From NCBI GenBank assembly GCA_025965495.1, contig JAOPWW010000059.1, positions 1 through 5,849 of the forward strand: a stretch of DNA of 5,849 bases. Direction: 5' to 3'. Below the pieces are notes generated by a model. The model was not told where the DNA came from and ran no database searches. It saw only the letters and a program-made list of their open reading frames with translations. Made by a program: the position numbers and the translations under genes. Of this stretch, positions 5,196 through 5,849 are shown one piece after another (the stretch's first letter is position 1; the number at the start of each line of letters is the position of its first letter). Source of the stretch: Frankiales bacterium. GTDB taxonomy: Bacteria > Actinomycetota > Actinomycetes > Mycobacteriales > SCTD01.

Positions 5196-5849
5196 CCACG
5201 GTCGGTCCGCAGCGGCCGGTGCCCCTGCAGGAGCGCCTGCCCCCGCCCGTGGTCGTGCGGGCCGGGCCGACGGACGACCCCGCGACGTCCTTCACCCGTC
5301 GCCCCGCGACCCGCTGGCTGTCCCCGCGGCTGCTGCTGCGCTCGGCCGGCGAGGCGGTCGTCAGCGGACTGCTGGGCGCGTACAACGACAAGCGCGAGCA
5401 GATGGGATCGGTCCCTGCTGCCGGCTACCTCGACCTCAGCGTGCTGCCCGTGGGCACGGACGCCCTGTGGGTCGACTACGTCTCGGACACCGGCGACGGG
5501 TTCGACGCGACGTACGCCGTGGCCGCGCTCCTCGGCCGGCCCGAGCTGGAGCTGTCGACGCGCGACGGCGGCACCGTGCACCGCACCGAGCGCGGACGCC
5601 TGCTCGTCATGGGCGGCGACGAGTGCTACCCCGCCGGCAGCGTCGAGGGCTACGAGGACCGGCTCGTGGGGCCGTACCGGGCCGCGCTGCCCGAGCTGCC
5701 GGAGGCGGTGGCGCCGCACCTGCAGGTCGTCCCGGGCAACCACGACTGGTACGACGGCCTGACCGCGTTCATGCGGACCTTCTGCCAGGGCCGGTGGATC
5801 GGGGCGTGGCGGACCTGCCAGTCCCGCAGCTGGTTCGCCACCCGGCTCC
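5192..5849 (+). CDS. Calcineurin-like metallophosphoesterase, 3' end outside the window
   Basis: The frame is open from ATG 5192 to the right edge: 219 complete codons with no stop. The ATGA overlap with the GMC stop and the lack of a separate strong ribosome site point to translational coupling. Metallophosphoesterase motifs are visible: VMGGDECYP (139-147; the GD metal-bridging block) and VVPGNHDWYDGL (179-190; the GNHD block). The segment at 95-105 (DYVSDTGDGFD) stands where the first metal motif (DxH) is expected, with D99 or D102 as likely ligands and no histidine. The later metal-ligand histidines would lie beyond the window. The N-terminal 90 residues carry no signal peptide or clear membrane segment. 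The combination of DTGDGFDATYAV with GNHDWYDGL matches a subgroup of uncharacterised bacterial and plant phosphoesterases as I recall them. The substrate is unknown; a phospho-intermediate of the cluster's pathway is a guess. Confidence 0.8.
   Translation, partial: MTTVGPQRPVPLQERLPPPVVVRAGPTDDPATSFTRRPATRWLSPRLLLRSAGEAVVSGLLGAYNDKREQMGSVPAAGYLDLSVLPVGTDALWVDYVSDTGDGFDATYAVAALLGRPELELSTRDGGTVHRTERGRLLVMGGDECYPAGSVEGYEDRLVGPYRAALPELPEAVAPHLQVVPGNHDWYDGLTAFMRTFCQGRWIGAWRTCQSRSWFATRL

Overview
The window is very GC-rich (about 75%), genes are tightly packed, and third codon positions are almost all G or C. GTG starts and 4-base start/stop overlaps are used. This suggests an actinomycete (Actinomycetota); no taxon-specific marker is present, so I go no further. 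No tRNA, rRNA, CRISPR array, insertion sequence or long repeat was seen.

Layout. On the minus strand, reading leftwards, there is a possible small Cys-rich ORF (2735-2487). It is followed by a cytoplasmic-type, endolysin-like peptidoglycan amidase with a C-terminal peptidoglycan-binding repeat (2490-1708). Next comes a good sigma-70-type promoter (1698-1670) with a structured leader, then an alpha/beta hydrolase with a Cys at the nucleophile position (1599-547), then an acetoacetate-decarboxylase-family protein (550 to the left edge, incomplete). On the plus strand, diverging from the amidase, are a two-part GMC-type flavin oxidoreductase of the cholesterol-oxidase class (2778-5195) and a calcineurin-like metallophosphoesterase (5192 to the right edge, incomplete). 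Both co-directional pairs overlap by 4 bases (GTGA and ATGA), which indicates translational coupling.

How the genes may work together. A flavoenzyme for a hydrophobic alcohol, a PhaC-like Cys hydrolase, a decarboxylase-fold protein and a phosphoesterase look like a small lipid or sterol/isoprenoid processing cluster of unknown substrate, split into two divergent arms around the amidase. The family assignments rest on visible motifs. The shared pathway is inference.

The most noteworthy points are the ferredoxin-type CxxCxxCxxxC in the GMC enzyme, its roughly 200-residue extra C-terminal domain, the Cys nucleophile in the hydrolase, the altered active site of the decarboxylase-fold protein, and the leader of the hydrolase mRNA with two mutually exclusive hairpins.
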